This document shows positions 18,253 through 28,019 of a DNA stretch of 64,000 bases, one piece after another. Below the pieces are notes generated by a model that was not told the origin of the DNA, did not search any database, and worked only from the letters and a program-made list of their open reading frames with translations. How positions within the stretch are numbered: the first letter of the stretch is position 1; every line of letters starts with the position of its first letter. Origin of the DNA: Legionella sp. (GTDB lineage Bacteria > Pseudomonadota > Gammaproteobacteria > Legionellales > Legionellaceae); the NCBI GenBank assembly GCA_002786205.1, contig PEQM01000037.1:1-64000 (forward strand). The letters run 5' to 3'. The position numbers were made by a program, and so were the translations under genes.

Positions 18253-19428
18253 TTATCCGCTAACATGTCCCAATCCTAAAGAATGCCAACGATTCTCATG
18301 GTCAATACGCAATAATAATGCCAGAACCACACAATTAATAATCATACTTGCTCCGCCATAGCTTAATAACGGCAAGGTCAACCCTTTAGTCGGCAGCAAT
18401 CCCGCATTAACCCCCATATTAATGGCGGCTTGTAATGCCAACCAGAAGGTCAGCCCATAAGCAGTATAGGAAGCAAACAATCGCTCTTGAGTATGGGCGA
18501 TATAAGCAATACAAAGCCCTTTATAAACAAGTATACTGTATAAAGCCATTACCACTAAAATACCTAACAAACCAAATTCCTCTGCCAATACGGCGAATAA
18601 AAAATCCGTATGTGCTTCAGGTAAGTATAAAAGCTTTTGTATGCTTTCACCCAAACCTAAACCAAACCAACCGCCGCGACCAAATGCAATTAAAGATTGC
18701 GTTAATTGATATCCGCTATTGTATTGATCTGCCCATGGATCTAAAAATGCAGTCAGCCTTGCAACCCTATAGGGTGAAGAGATAGCCAAAGCAGCTAAAG
18801 CGCCCATAACCACAAGCATCAACCCCATATAATAGCGCAATTTTACTCCAGCGAGAAAAAGCATGGCCATTACTGTACCCGAAATAACCACTGTTGCGCC
18901 AAAATCAGGCTCTCTGAGTAACAAAAAAGACACCAATCCCAAAACCAGCATGGGCTTGATAAATCCAGAAACACTAGTACTAACAGACTGCTTTTGTCGC
19001 ACAAGATAGCCTGCCAGATAAAATATCATCGTCAATTTAACCAATTCAGAGACTTGAATCCCCAAAGGCCCCAAAGCCAACCAACGCCGGCTGCCATTCA
19101 CCACACGACCAATACCAGGAATGAGGACTAAAACCAATAATACCAAACCGCCAATCAATAGCGGCATACTCATTTTTTCCCAAAAACTACTGTCGGTACG
19201 AATCACTATCAGGGCAACAACCAAACCCACAGCCAAATAACAAGCTTGTTTCACCACAAAATAAAAAGGTTGATGAAAATAACGCGTTGAGACCATGACC
19301 GAACTGGAAGCAACCATCATAAGCCCTATAATAAGCAGCCCCAGAATGGTCGCAATAAGCCATTTGTCATATAAAGCAAGTGGTTTGCTTACCGGTTTTC
19401 CTCTTTGATTCACGTGTCTGGGTCGCAT
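18253..19428 (-). CDS. ftsW: Lipid II polymerase / division protein FtsW
   Basis: FtsW is the SEDS-family septal peptidoglycan glycosyltransferase, working with FtsI. The 391-residue protein is a multi-pass membrane protein with about ten hydrophobic segments. Family blocks include VVNGSRRWLALGPLGIQVSELVKL, LREPDFGATVV (with the catalytic-site Asp), YNSGYQLTQSLIAFGRGGWFGLGLG, LPEAHTDFLFAVLAEEFG and the end LPTKGLTLPLLSYGGASM. It lies 5 bp after murD and 10 bp before the chosen murC start. Confidence 0.98.
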   Translation of the reverse strand: MRPRHVNQRGKPVSKPLALYDKWLIATILGLLIIGLMMVASSSVMVSTRYFHQPFYFVVKQACYLAVGLVVALIVIRTDSSFWEKMSMPLLIGGLVLLVLVLIPGIGRVVNGSRRWLALGPLGIQVSELVKLTMIFYLAGYLVRQKQSVSTSVSGFIKPMLVLGLVSFLLLREPDFGATVVISGTVMAMLFLAGVKLRYYMGLMLVVMGALAALAISSPYRVARLTAFLDPWADQYNSGYQLTQSLIAFGRGGWFGLGLGESIQKLLYLPEAHTDFLFAVLAEEFGLLGILVVMALYSILVYKGLCIAYIAHTQERLFASYTAYGLTFWLALQAAINMGVNAGLLPTKGLTLPLLSYGGASMIINCVVLALLLRIDHENRWHSLGLGHVSG

Positions 19429-19433
19429 GATGG

Positions 19434-20780
19434 TTATAATCCTGTTACAGCAGCGGCAAATACTTCGCCTCTGTGATTGTAGTCGTTAAACATATCGAGA
19501 CTGGCACATGCCGGAGACAGCAAAACCACATCACCTGCCTTTGCTTCTTGATAAGCAATCATCACCGCTTCTTCTAAAGAAGCAGCATGGGATAGAGAAA
19601 CCACATCGCACAAAGCCTGCTCTATCTTCATCGCATCTTCACCAATCAGAACTACCGTACGCACATAATCGGCAACCGACTGACGCAAGTCATGAAAATC
19701 AGCCCCCTTACCTTGTCCCCCGGCAATCAGTACTATCCTTCCTTGCATGGCGCTACCTACTCCGTTAATAGCCGAAATGGTTGCACCAATATTGGTTCCT
19801 TTGGAATCATTAATCCAGTCCACATCATTTAAGGTTCTTACCCATTGACAGCGATGTTTTAAACCAGAAAAAGAAGTCAGCACTTCTTGCATGGCCTGTT
19901 GCGGTATCCCTGCCCTATCAGCCAAGGCACAAGCAGCAAGCGCATTTAACCAATTATGAGTTCCTTTGATTAACAAGCGGTCTACAGCAAGAATTTGCTC
20001 TTGGCCTTTAGCAATAAAATATTGCTCTCCCTGTCGAATCAAGCCCCATTCCCAATCTGAAACGGGCGCACTAAAGCCAAAAGAATAACAGGCATTGGGG
20101 GCATCGGTTGTTACATCGGGACGAGTTGCCTCATCATCTCGGTTATATAAACAATATTGGGCATGATGATAAATACGCTGTTTTGCTTTGACATAGCCGT
20201 CTAATGAATGATGCCGGTCGAGATGATCTGGAGAAATATTCAATACCGTAGCCACCTGAGCATTTAAAGAGCTGGTTAAATCCAACTGAAAGCTAGACAG
20301 TTCCAATACCCAAAGATCATAAGACTCACCATCGCCCAACAGTTGAAGCACTGGCGTTCCTATATTGCCAGCAACAGCAACACGTATTCCGGCAGCTTTA
20401 GCCATTTCGCCAACCAAAGTGGTCACTGTTGATTTACCATTGGTGCCAGTAATTGCTATCACCGGCGCCTTGATAGCACGCGCAAGACACTCAATGTCGC
20501 CATAGACAGGAAGGCCTCTTTGTCGTGCCTTGACGAATAAAGGCAAGTCTAATGACAAGCCAGGGCTGGTGATTATTTCTGTAACCTGTGCGAAAACCAG
20601 CTCGGGCAGTTCTTCTAAATAAAGAGGGACAGAAGGAAATTCAACTTGGCATTCGCTTATCCCCGCAGCATCCTTTCGAGTATCAAATAAAACAAATGCT
20701 TGATTGTTTTGTTGTAGGTAACGAGCAATTGACAAGCCTGTTTTACCTAATCCAACCACCAAATAGAAAGAATGATTCAT
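19434..20780 (-). CDS. murD: UDP-N-acetylmuramoyl-L-alanine--D-glutamate ligase
   Basis: MurD adds D-Glu to UDP-MurNAc-L-Ala. The start is placed at 20780 (MNHSFYLVVGLGKTGLS, 448 residues), preceded by AGGTAT, which leaves a 12-bp gap after mraY; the longer frame to 20822 would overlap mraY. The P-loop ITGTNGKSTVTTLV, the block VLNISPDHLDRHHSL, and the C-terminal LIAGGQGKGADF and LLSPACASLDMFNDYNHRGE motifs are all present. Confidence 0.98.
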   Translation of the reverse strand: MNHSFYLVVGLGKTGLSIARYLQQNNQAFVLFDTRKDAAGISECQVEFPSVPLYLEELPELVFAQVTEIITSPGLSLDLPLFVKARQRGLPVYGDIECLARAIKAPVIAITGTNGKSTVTTLVGEMAKAAGIRVAVAGNIGTPVLQLLGDGESYDLWVLELSSFQLDLTSSLNAQVATVLNISPDHLDRHHSLDGYVKAKQRIYHHAQYCLYNRDDEATRPDVTTDAPNACYSFGFSAPVSDWEWGLIRQGEQYFIAKGQEQILAVDRLLIKGTHNWLNALAACALADRAGIPQQAMQEVLTSFSGLKHRCQWVRTLNDVDWINDSKGTNIGATISAINGVGSAMQGRIVLIAGGQGKGADFHDLRQSVADYVRTVVLIGEDAMKIEQALCDVVSLSHAASLEEAVMIAYQEAKAGDVVLLSPACASLDMFNDYNHRGEVFAAAVTGL

Positions 20781-20791
20781 CAAGATACCTG

Positions 20792-21877
20792 TTAGCGAAG
20801 TTTTAATGTAGCCAGACCACACAATACAAATACCACCGTGATAATCCAGAAACGGACTATTACTTTAGGCTCGGGCCATCCTTTAAGTTCAAAATGATGA
20901 TGCAAAGGCGCCATACGAAATAATCGTTTCCCATGCGTCCATTTAAAATAACCTACCTGCAAAATAACCGAGAGCGTCTCAATAACAAACAATCCGCCCA
21001 TAATTAACAACACCAGTTCTTGTCTGATAATGACGGCAATACTGCCTAAAGCAGCACCTAAAGCCAGCGATCCAACGTCCCCCATAAACACTTGAGCAGG
21101 ATAACTGTTATACCAAAGAAAGCCTAAACCAGCCCCCACTATAGACGAACAAAAAATCGTCAGCTCGCCTGTGTTAGGTACAAAAGAAATGCCTAAATAA
21201 GCAGAGTGAACGGCATTACTTGCTGCATAAGCAAAAATCCCTAAGGCACCAGCCACCATGACTATAGGCATAATCGCCAGACCATCCAAACCATCAGTTA
21301 AATTGACAGCATTACTGCTGCCAACGATAACGAAATAACCTAAAATTGGGAAAAACAGACCCAGCCCTATAATCCATGTTTTAAAAAAAGGCACCGTCAG
21401 TTGTGTGTGCACCGGCAATGTGGCGCTATGATACAAATAAAAGACCGCAATCAAAGCAATCATCGATTGCCAAAAATACTTCCAGCGTCCTGGTAAGCCT
21501 TTGCTGTTTTTTAAAACCAGCTTACGATAATCATCGACCCAACCGACAAGCCCATTGGCTAAAGTCACCAAAAGCACCAGCCATAAATTAGATTGTCTTA
21601 AATCACACCATAACAAGCAACTGATTGTCACCGCCAACAAAATCAATACCCCCCCCATAGTAGGGGTACCTGCTTTTGCCAGGTGTGTTTTGGGGCCATC
21701 ATCACGCACCATCTGACCAATTTGCAAATTTTGTAGCCATCTAATCATTACAGGACCACAAAGCAAACCAACCATCAATGCGGTTAGTGCGGCTAAAATA
21801 GAACGGAAAGTTAAATACTGAAAGACTCTTAACGCATGATACTGTCCTTGTAATAACTGCGTTAGCCAATAGAGCAT
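20792..21877 (-). CDS. mraY: Phospho-N-acetylmuramoyl-pentapeptide transferase
   Basis: MraY transfers phospho-MurNAc-pentapeptide to undecaprenyl phosphate, making lipid I at the inner membrane. The 361-residue, roughly ten-helix protein shows the signatures [28 protein letters not shown] (Mg-binding Asp), [15 protein letters not shown] and the histidine loop [21 protein letters not shown] precedes the ATG. A 321-bp gap with a palindromic repeat separates it from murF, so mraY may start a separate transcript. Confidence 0.98.
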   Translation of the reverse strand: MLYWLTQLLQGQYHALRVFQYLTFRSILAALTALMVGLLCGPVMIRWLQNLQIGQMVRDDGPKTHLAKAGTPTMGGVLILLAVTISCLLWCDLRQSNLWLVLLVTLANGLVGWVDDYRKLVLKNSKGLPGRWKYFWQSMIALIAVFYLYHSATLPVHTQLTVPFFKTWIIGLGLFFPILGYFVIVGSSNAVNLTDGLDGLAIMPIVMVAGALGIFAYAASNAVHSAYLGISFVPNTGELTIFCSSIVGAGLGFLWYNSYPAQVFMGDVGSLALGAALGSIAVIIRQELVLLIMGGLFVIETLSVILQVGYFKWTHGKRLFRMAPLHHHFELKGWPEPKVIVRFWIITVVFVLCGLATLKLR

Positions 21878-22023
21878 AATAGTTCCTCATGTTTAATATG
21901 ATCAGTAGTCAGTGCCTTTTTAAATCATAGTTACACGCTTTTGGATTTTAGTGCATGCCTCATACATCAATAATCCAGCCAAGCCTACGCTTTTCATCAA
22001 GGCGAAAAGCGGGCAAGGATATC
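21878..22023 (-). other. Upstream region of mraY
   Basis: Together with the repeat at 22024-22190 this forms the 321-bp gap between murF and mraY. No open frame of note is present; an mraY promoter is expected here, but no consensus pair was recognised with confidence. Confidence 0.35.
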
Positions 22024-22190
22024 ATATACCCCAGTTCCTTCAAAATGCGATTTGAGGTCTATTCCTTTTCGACCTGGCGATTTTGAAAAAATTTCGCAAC
22101 AAAGCAAGCTATTACCCACTTTTTTCAACATCGCCAAGCTAAAAATCAAGCCGTCTAACCCTCGCATCTTACAGAAACCTGGGCATATTC
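22024..22190 (+). repeat. Dispersed palindromic intergenic repeat, copy B
   Basis: A long imperfect palindrome. The left arm (about 22024-22090) begins ATATACCCCAGTTCCTTCAA and ends GGCGATTTTGAAAAA. The right arm (about 22120-22189) begins TTTTTCAACATCGCCAAGCT and ends AGAAACCTGGGCATATT. The arms pair with small gaps around a loop of about 30 nt containing CGCAACAAAGCAAGC. The left arm and loop match copy A at 11277-11396 in inverted orientation. Confidence 0.82.
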
Positions 22191-22198
22191 TTATTCAT

Positions 22199-23527
22199 TT
22201 AATGAAGCAGTTGCTGCACAATTTTTTCCATGGCGCTCGAACGCGAGCCTTTAATCAATACCGTAGTCTCTGGCTGCAACTCATTAAGTAAATAATGAAC
22301 AACGTCATCCTGCGTTGCAAAGTGCTGTCCCCCTTCACCAAAAGCTTCCGATGCCAATTGACTCAAGGAACCACAAGTTAATAATTGGTCCACCCCCAAA
22401 CGGCGTGCAGCCAAACCCACTTCCTGATGATGCTCAGCAGCCCATTGCCCCAACTCCCCCATGTCGCCAAAAACAAATATTTTTTCACCTTGCCGTTTGC
22501 TCAATACCTCAAGACCGGCCAGAACGGAGCGCAAATTGGCATTGTAGGTGTCATCCAGAATAGTCGCCTTATTTTTCCCAGCAAGAATACTCATTCGGCC
22601 TTTTACACCAGAAAAAGCAGACAAGCCTTGTTGAATGTCTGCTAAGGAAATCCCTACCGCATAACAACAAGCCGCAGCCGCCAGAGCATTTCTAATATTA
22701 TGTGCCCCCAAAACGCCAAGCACTATGTCGCAGGAGCCGGAAGGCAATACCAAAGTAAAGCAGCCATGTCCCTTGGCATCAAGACGAACATCAGCAGCAT
22801 AGACATCAGTCTGATGAGTCATAGAAAACCGAATGACTTTTTTATCAGCAAGAATAGCATCCCAAAAATGGGCATAGACATCATCATCGTTGACTACAGC
22901 AGTTCCTTGACTGGCTAAGCCTTGATAAATTTCACCTTTCGCGCGAGCAACACCTTCTATGGAACCAAAACCATCCACGTGAGCAGGAGCAATATTATTA
23001 ATCAAAGCCACATCCGGTGCTACCATAGATACGGTATAAGCGATTTCACCCACATGATTTGCTCCCAGTTCAAATACAGCATAACGATGTTCTGGGCGCA
23101 GTGCCAAAACACTCAATGGCGCGCCGATGTGATTATTTAAATTACCCTTGGTTGCATGCGATGGTGGAGGCAGTATGGCTGCTATCATCTCTTTGACTGT
23201 CGTTTTACCATTTGAGCCTGTTAAGGCAATGGTTGGGCAACCAATGCTTTGACGATGTGCTTTGGCCAAGCAAGCCAAGGCTGCTAATGGGCTATCTACT
23301 ATCCATTGCAAAATACTCAGGCTGTCTTCTTTTTTGCTGGCAATAACCGCTATAGCTCCTTTAGCCTCAGCTTCCTTTACAAAAGCGTGCCCATCAAAGT
23401 GCTCACCTTCTAACGCAACAAAAACATGACCTTCTTGTATCTGGCGCGTGTCGGTACAAACCCCTGTGACTTCCCCATCAACAGTGCATTCTTGCCCTAA
23501 AATCGCTGCCATGGTTTTAAGATTCAT
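22199..23527 (-). CDS. murF: UDP-MurNAc-tripeptide--D-alanyl-D-alanine ligase
   Basis: MurF adds D-Ala-D-Ala to finish the UDP-MurNAc-pentapeptide. The 442-residue protein has the N-terminal MurF block TDTRQIQEGHVFVALEGEHFDGH, the P-loop ALTGSNGKTTVKEMIA, KGNLNNHIGAPLSVL, and the C-terminal LDDTYNANLRSVLAGLEVL plus FVFGDMGELG. It begins one base inside the end of zipA (overlap at 23527). The usual partners murE and ftsI are not next to it; instead it follows smc and zipA. Confidence 0.98.
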   Translation of the reverse strand: MNLKTMAAILGQECTVDGEVTGVCTDTRQIQEGHVFVALEGEHFDGHAFVKEAEAKGAIAVIASKKEDSLSILQWIVDSPLAALACLAKAHRQSIGCPTIALTGSNGKTTVKEMIAAILPPPSHATKGNLNNHIGAPLSVLALRPEHRYAVFELGANHVGEIAYTVSMVAPDVALINNIAPAHVDGFGSIEGVARAKGEIYQGLASQGTAVVNDDDVYAHFWDAILADKKVIRFSMTHQTDVYAADVRLDAKGHGCFTLVLPSGSCDIVLGVLGAHNIRNALAAAACCYAVGISLADIQQGLSAFSGVKGRMSILAGKNKATILDDTYNANLRSVLAGLEVLSKRQGEKIFVFGDMGELGQWAAEHHQEVGLAARRLGVDQLLTCGSLSQLASEAFGEGGQHFATQDDVVHYLLNELQPETTVLIKGSRSSAMEKIVQQLLH

Positions 23528-24288
23528 TATATAGCACCCGCATATTCCAACTCATTTTCTTCTATATTCAAAACATGACGACAATGGGCAATACCTGCAT
23601 CTGTAAGTGGTTTACGTTTTTCATCTAATAAATGCGCGCCTAAAGCCTCACTTAACTGCTTGGCTGTCTCCAGCATAATCGCAAAATATTGTGCATTGGT
23701 TGCTGTATCTGAGGTCGCATGCATGAACAGACATAATCCTTTCACATTGAAAGCACCCATATTTTGTAGATCAAAAACGCCGGAAGCCGTAGCGGCAGCA
23801 AGGCTACAGACGACCTCACCTTCTCCATTTGCTTCCTCATGACGGTGAAAAAGTTGTCCCTCACCAAAACGCAATCCACATGCAAGCAATGTTTGTAACA
23901 GCTCATAACCTGCAAATTGCCGACCTTCTTTGGCTAATAAAAAAAACATCAATGCCGGTTTGGCAGATCTGCGTATTTTCTTTTGCACACTGACTTCTTC
24001 TAAACGCTCATCTTGAGGAACTAACAAGGGTTTTTTATTTTTTGTGGTTGTCGAGTTACTCTTCTGCACGGGCGCATCCTGATCTATTGCGTCAATATCG
24101 ATTTTACGCACGGCAATGATATCATCTTGCAAAGAAGACTTATAAGCGCTGTTTTCTGCTCGTCCTGCAGCCGGTTGATAGCGCTCATAATTTAAATTTT
24201 CTCGCCTTGTTTTCATTAAACGCCCAATAGCAACAACTACTCCTGCTAATAATAAGACATTAAGAATTAAACTCCAGTCTGCCGGCAT
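23527..24288 (-). CDS. zipA: Cell division protein ZipA
   Basis: ZipA anchors FtsZ to the inner membrane early in division. The 253-residue protein has the expected plan: a short periplasmic start, one membrane helix at about residues 7-22 (LILNVLLLAGVVVAIGRL), a charged linker, and a C-terminal FtsZ-binding domain from about residue 115 (ALMFFLLAKEGRQFAGYELLQ to the end). The linker is short and lacks the strong Pro/Gln bias of E. coli ZipA. It sits between smc (3 bp gap) and murF. Confidence 0.93.
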   Translation of the reverse strand: MPADWSLILNVLLLAGVVVAIGRLMKTRRENLNYERYQPAAGRAENSAYKSSLQDDIIAVRKIDIDAIDQDAPVQKSNSTTTKNKKPLLVPQDERLEEVSVQKKIRRSAKPALMFFLLAKEGRQFAGYELLQTLLACGLRFGEGQLFHRHEEANGEGEVVCSLAAATASGVFDLQNMGAFNVKGLCLFMHATSDTATNAQYFAIMLETAKQLSEALGAHLLDEKRKPLTDAGIAHCRHVLNIEENELEYAGAI

Positions 24289-24291
24289 GGT

Positions 24292-27200
24292 TTACTCCAT
24301 CGTTAAAGCATCTTTTACATCTACTGCAACCAATCGCGATACCCCTGGCTCACGCATGGTCACCCCTATCAAATGATCCGCCAATTCCATAGTAACTTTA
24401 TTGTGTGTAATAAATAAAAACTGCACAAAAGCCGACATTTCTTTCACCAAACCGCAAAATCTTCCCACATTCACATCATCTAAAGGTGCATCCACCTCAT
24501 CTAACATACAAAAAGGGGAAGGGTTTAATTGAAAAATTGCAAAAATTAATGCAACTGCAGTCATTGCCTTCTCGCCTCCGGACAACAGATGAATGGTACT
24601 GTTTCTTTTGCCAGGAGGTTGCGCCATTACTACAATACCAGCTTCTAACAGATTATCGCAAGTTAATTCCAGTTGCGCTTTTCCACCACCAAATAAACGA
24701 GGAAAAAGTGATTTAAATGAGTCATTTACCGCATTGAATGTGTCCTCAAGACGACTTTTTGTTTCTTTATCCATTTTATCAATGGCTGTTTGCAAGGTGG
24801 CTATGGCTTCACACAAATCAGCATGTTGCTCATCAAGATATTGTTTACGCTCCTGTTCACTGGCAAATTCGTCTATGGCAGCCAGATTAATAGGCCCTAG
24901 ACGCTTTATTTTTTCAATCAAACCAATCAGCGCCTCTTCTCGCATGCCTTGCGAAACATCAGCGGCCATCTCTGCAAGTAAAGCTTGAGGCATATAACCG
25001 TCCTCTTGTAACTGCTCTTCAATGGCCTGAGCTCGCACGGCAAGCTCTTGTTCTTGCAAACGCAATTGACTGATTTGTTCTTGCATGGATTTACAGTCTT
25101 GCTCATAATGAAGCACTGCTTTATCCAAAACATCCCACTCTTGACGAACCGTTGTGGCCTCTTCTTGATAGCGCGTGACCTGTTGTTCTGTTTGTGCATG
25201 CTGAGTAATATGCCAATCACGCCGCTCTTGCATGGCTTGTTCGGGTTCTGTCGCTTGCAAACCCAGTAGCGCAACCTGCTCCAAACGCGCTTCGAGTAAA
25301 GCCAATCGCTCTAATTCACGTGCCATTCGCTCCGTTAACTGCTGTGAGGTGATCTGATGACGATCACGCTCTGCTTGTACGCGTTGCATGGCTTTTTTAA
25401 TATCATCTACTGTACTTTGTTGCTGGACAAACTTTTGATGAGCTTCTTGATAGGCCTTATGCAACTGCTCATGCCGTACTTGACCTGCCTCCGCTTTGAC
25501 TTGTAATTGCTCAATGCTGAGTAGAGCCTGATTTATTTGTAATTGTTGGTCTTCTATCGCCTGCATTAATTCTTGCTCTTGCTTTGTTAATTCAGACTGT
25601 CTTTGATGGTAATAGGTTATTTTTTCTCGTTGCTTATCCAAAGCCGTCTTTGCCTGCAACAAGGCCTCACGCCATTGTTTACTTTGCCTCTGGCTGTCTT
25701 CTCGAGCCAATAGAGCGTCAGTAAGTTGCTCTCTTTGCTCGTTTAATTGTGCTTGCAGCATTTGTTTTTCTTGCTGAACTTGCACTAATTGCAATGAAAG
25801 AGATTCTATTTGTTGCTGGCGAGCTAACAAACCCGGTTCCTCGCAAGTTGTACCACTGATGCCTTTTACCCAGCCAGACCCCATCCACAGCCCTTGCGGT
25901 GTCACAATAGATTCATACGGCAATAAATCAGTGACCCATTCCAATGCTTCATTTAAATTCTGTGCGGTATAGACATAATCTAGCAACTGCGCCGTGACGG
26001 GAATACTGCCTTTTATTTTATCGCTTAATCTGGGACGTGAAGCCAGTTGCGGTGTCCTGGCTTTTAAAGTAAGTGCATTGACATCTGTTATCCCCTCTTG
26101 AACTACCATGGAAAGATCATCAACCACATAGGCTTGCAAATCATCTTGCAGTACTCGCTCACAAGCCTGCTGCCACAACGGATCGACATCTAGTAAAGTA
26201 AACAATCGTGCATTGGCACTCACTGAAGCGGGTATTTTTGCAAGCGTTTTAGGCAAGGCAGCCTGCTGTACTGCCGACAATGCAGCATACTCTGTATTCA
26301 ATTGATGATACTGATTATTCAACTGTTCTAAGCACTGGACTTGCTGTTGTACCATTTCTTGTAGCTGTTGGCATTGCATGGTGTTTTGTTGTTCCAGCAA
26401 TTCAGCCGCATCATACTGTTGTTTTATTTTTTCAATCTCTGCTTCCAATGCAGTCGCTGCTTCCTCTAAGATAGCAAACCCATACTCACTTTTATCCTGA
26501 TTGACCTGCTCTTGTCTTGCTAATAAGTGAGCGTAATTTTGTTTTTTATGAGTTAAGGTGACTCTGGCAATATCCAATTCATGCGAGAAGGTATTGTATT
26601 GACTTTGTGCTTCCTGCCATTGTGCTTGCAAACTGGCCAATTGAAGATGCAATGCATTCAACTGCTCATTATTATGGTGATGTTCCAGCTCTAAATTTTG
26701 CCATTGTTGATCTAATTCTTGTACCTGATAAAGACTCAGCTCATTTTGTTCCTGATCTCTTTTGATTTGCTCTTGCGCCTGTTGCCAATCCTGTTGTAAT
26801 TGTTGTTTTTCTTGCTCAAGACGCCTTTGTTCTTTACGCGATTGTTCTATGCTTTCTTCAATACGCACCAGCTCGGTGCCCAATTGGTAAAGTTTTGCCT
26901 GCGTTTCTTGCATAAGATGAGTTAATTCATTAATGCGTTCATTTAAGATTACTTTTTGTGTCTGGGCATGCAGCAAAACACTTTGCTGTTTTTCATGATG
27001 CAAAAAAAGCTCGTCAATAGCCTGATGTTTCAATTGCTGCTGTTCTTGAAAGCCACGCCATTTCAGGGCGGAAATTTCAGCTCGACATACAGTTTCTTCT
27101 GTTTTTAACTGCGTGTAGCGTTCTGCCGCTTTTGCTTGACGCTCCAGACGCTGTACCTGCTTTTCCAGCTCTTCTCGAATATCGGCTACCCGATTTAAAT

Positions 27201-27768
27201 TTTCTTGTGTGTGCTGGATCCGCTGTAAGGTTTCTCTACGTCTTTCTTTGTACTTGGATACACCCGCAGCCTCTTCCAGATGAATACGTAATTCCTCAGG
27301 CTTTGCTTCTATAAGGCGGGAAATAGTACCTTGGCCGATAATAGAATACCCGCGAGCGCCAGCTCCCGTACCTAAGAAAATATCAGTGATGTCTCTTTTA
27401 CGACATCGACTGCCATTTAGATAGTAGGAAGATTCTCCATCACGAGTAACCACACGTTTTACAGACAACTCACTATAAGCAGCAAAAGGCCCGGTCAATC
27501 GCCCTAGACTGTTATCAAAAGTTAACTCAACAGAAGCTTGTCCTACTGGTTTTCGCGCGGACGATCCATTGAAAATAACATCGACCATGGATTCACCACG
27601 CAAATTTTTTGCAGAGCTCTCCCCCATGACCCAGCGCACGGCATCAATAATGTTCGATTTTCCACAGCCATTTGGCCCCAAAACGGCCACTAACTGGCTT
27701 GGAAAATGCACAAGGGTTGGGTCTACAAAAGATTTAAACCCCGCTAATTTTAATTGTTTTAAATGCAT
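24292..27768 (-). CDS. smc: Chromosome segregation protein SMC
   Basis: SMC is the condensin-type ATPase that organises the chromosome. The start is placed at 27768 (MHLKQLKLAGFKSFVDP), giving 1158 residues; the 36 extra N-terminal residues of the longest frame do not fit the family. Walker A is VLGPNGCGKSNIIDAVRW, the two coiled-coil arms are Gln/Glu-rich with many Q runs, and the hinge lies at about residues 500-630. The C-terminal ABC signature HLLSGGEKAMTAVAL and Walker B FCMLDEVDAPLDD are intact. ScpA/ScpB are not nearby. Finding smc with zipA is common in gammaproteobacteria. Confidence 0.98.
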   Translation of the reverse strand: MHLKQLKLAGFKSFVDPTLVHFPSQLVAVLGPNGCGKSNIIDAVRWVMGESSAKNLRGESMVDVIFNGSSARKPVGQASVELTFDNSLGRLTGPFAAYSELSVKRVVTRDGESSYYLNGSRCRKRDITDIFLGTGAGARGYSIIGQGTISRLIEAKPEELRIHLEEAAGVSKYKERRRETLQRIQHTQENLNRVADIREELEKQVQRLERQAKAAERYTQLKTEETVCRAEISALKWRGFQEQQQLKHQAIDELFLHHEKQQSVLLHAQTQKVILNERINELTHLMQETQAKLYQLGTELVRIEESIEQSRKEQRRLEQEKQQLQQDWQQAQEQIKRDQEQNELSLYQVQELDQQWQNLELEHHHNNEQLNALHLQLASLQAQWQEAQSQYNTFSHELDIARVTLTHKKQNYAHLLARQEQVNQDKSEYGFAILEEAATALEAEIEKIKQQYDAAELLEQQNTMQCQQLQEMVQQQVQCLEQLNNQYHQLNTEYAALSAVQQAALPKTLAKIPASVSANARLFTLLDVDPLWQQACERVLQDDLQAYVVDDLSMVVQEGITDVNALTLKARTPQLASRPRLSDKIKGSIPVTAQLLDYVYTAQNLNEALEWVTDLLPYESIVTPQGLWMGSGWVKGISGTTCEEPGLLARQQQIESLSLQLVQVQQEKQMLQAQLNEQREQLTDALLAREDSQRQSKQWREALLQAKTALDKQREKITYYHQRQSELTKQEQELMQAIEDQQLQINQALLSIEQLQVKAEAGQVRHEQLHKAYQEAHQKFVQQQSTVDDIKKAMQRVQAERDRHQITSQQLTERMARELERLALLEARLEQVALLGLQATEPEQAMQERRDWHITQHAQTEQQVTRYQEEATTVRQEWDVLDKAVLHYEQDCKSMQEQISQLRLQEQELAVRAQAIEEQLQEDGYMPQALLAEMAADVSQGMREEALIGLIEKIKRLGPINLAAIDEFASEQERKQYLDEQHADLCEAIATLQTAIDKMDKETKSRLEDTFNAVNDSFKSLFPRLFGGGKAQLELTCDNLLEAGIVVMAQPPGKRNSTIHLLSGGEKAMTAVALIFAIFQLNPSPFCMLDEVDAPLDDVNVGRFCGLVKEMSAFVQFLFITHNKVTMELADHLIGVTMREPGVSRLVAVDVKDALTME

Positions 27769-27960
27769 GGCCAAGCGCAGCAAAAACGTGTTAATAATGT
27801 AGTATAACTTAGGATGGCTGTTGGCAGAAGAGTCAATTGGATACACCTTGCCAAACAGGCTATAGCATATTGACATAAAACGACAAAGACTATGGTGTAC
27901 TCAGTCTTTACTGCCCATGCAAATGCTCAATATTGATACAACACAAATCAAACTGAGCAA

Positions 27961-27988
27961 TTGACAGCCAAAGAGTTTATTGTATAAT
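27961..27988 (+). promoter_or_regulatory. Consensus sigma-70 promoter of the acid phosphatase gene
   Basis: TTGACA (27961-27966), a 16-bp spacer and TATAAT (27983-27988) match the sigma-70 consensus at every position. The longest open frame downstream starts at 27987, inside the -10, so translation must start later; the ATG at 28020 fits, with a leader of about 25 nt. Confidence 0.85.
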
Positions 27989-28019
27989 GTGGACACTTTT
28001 ATACACTAGAACACTAAAA

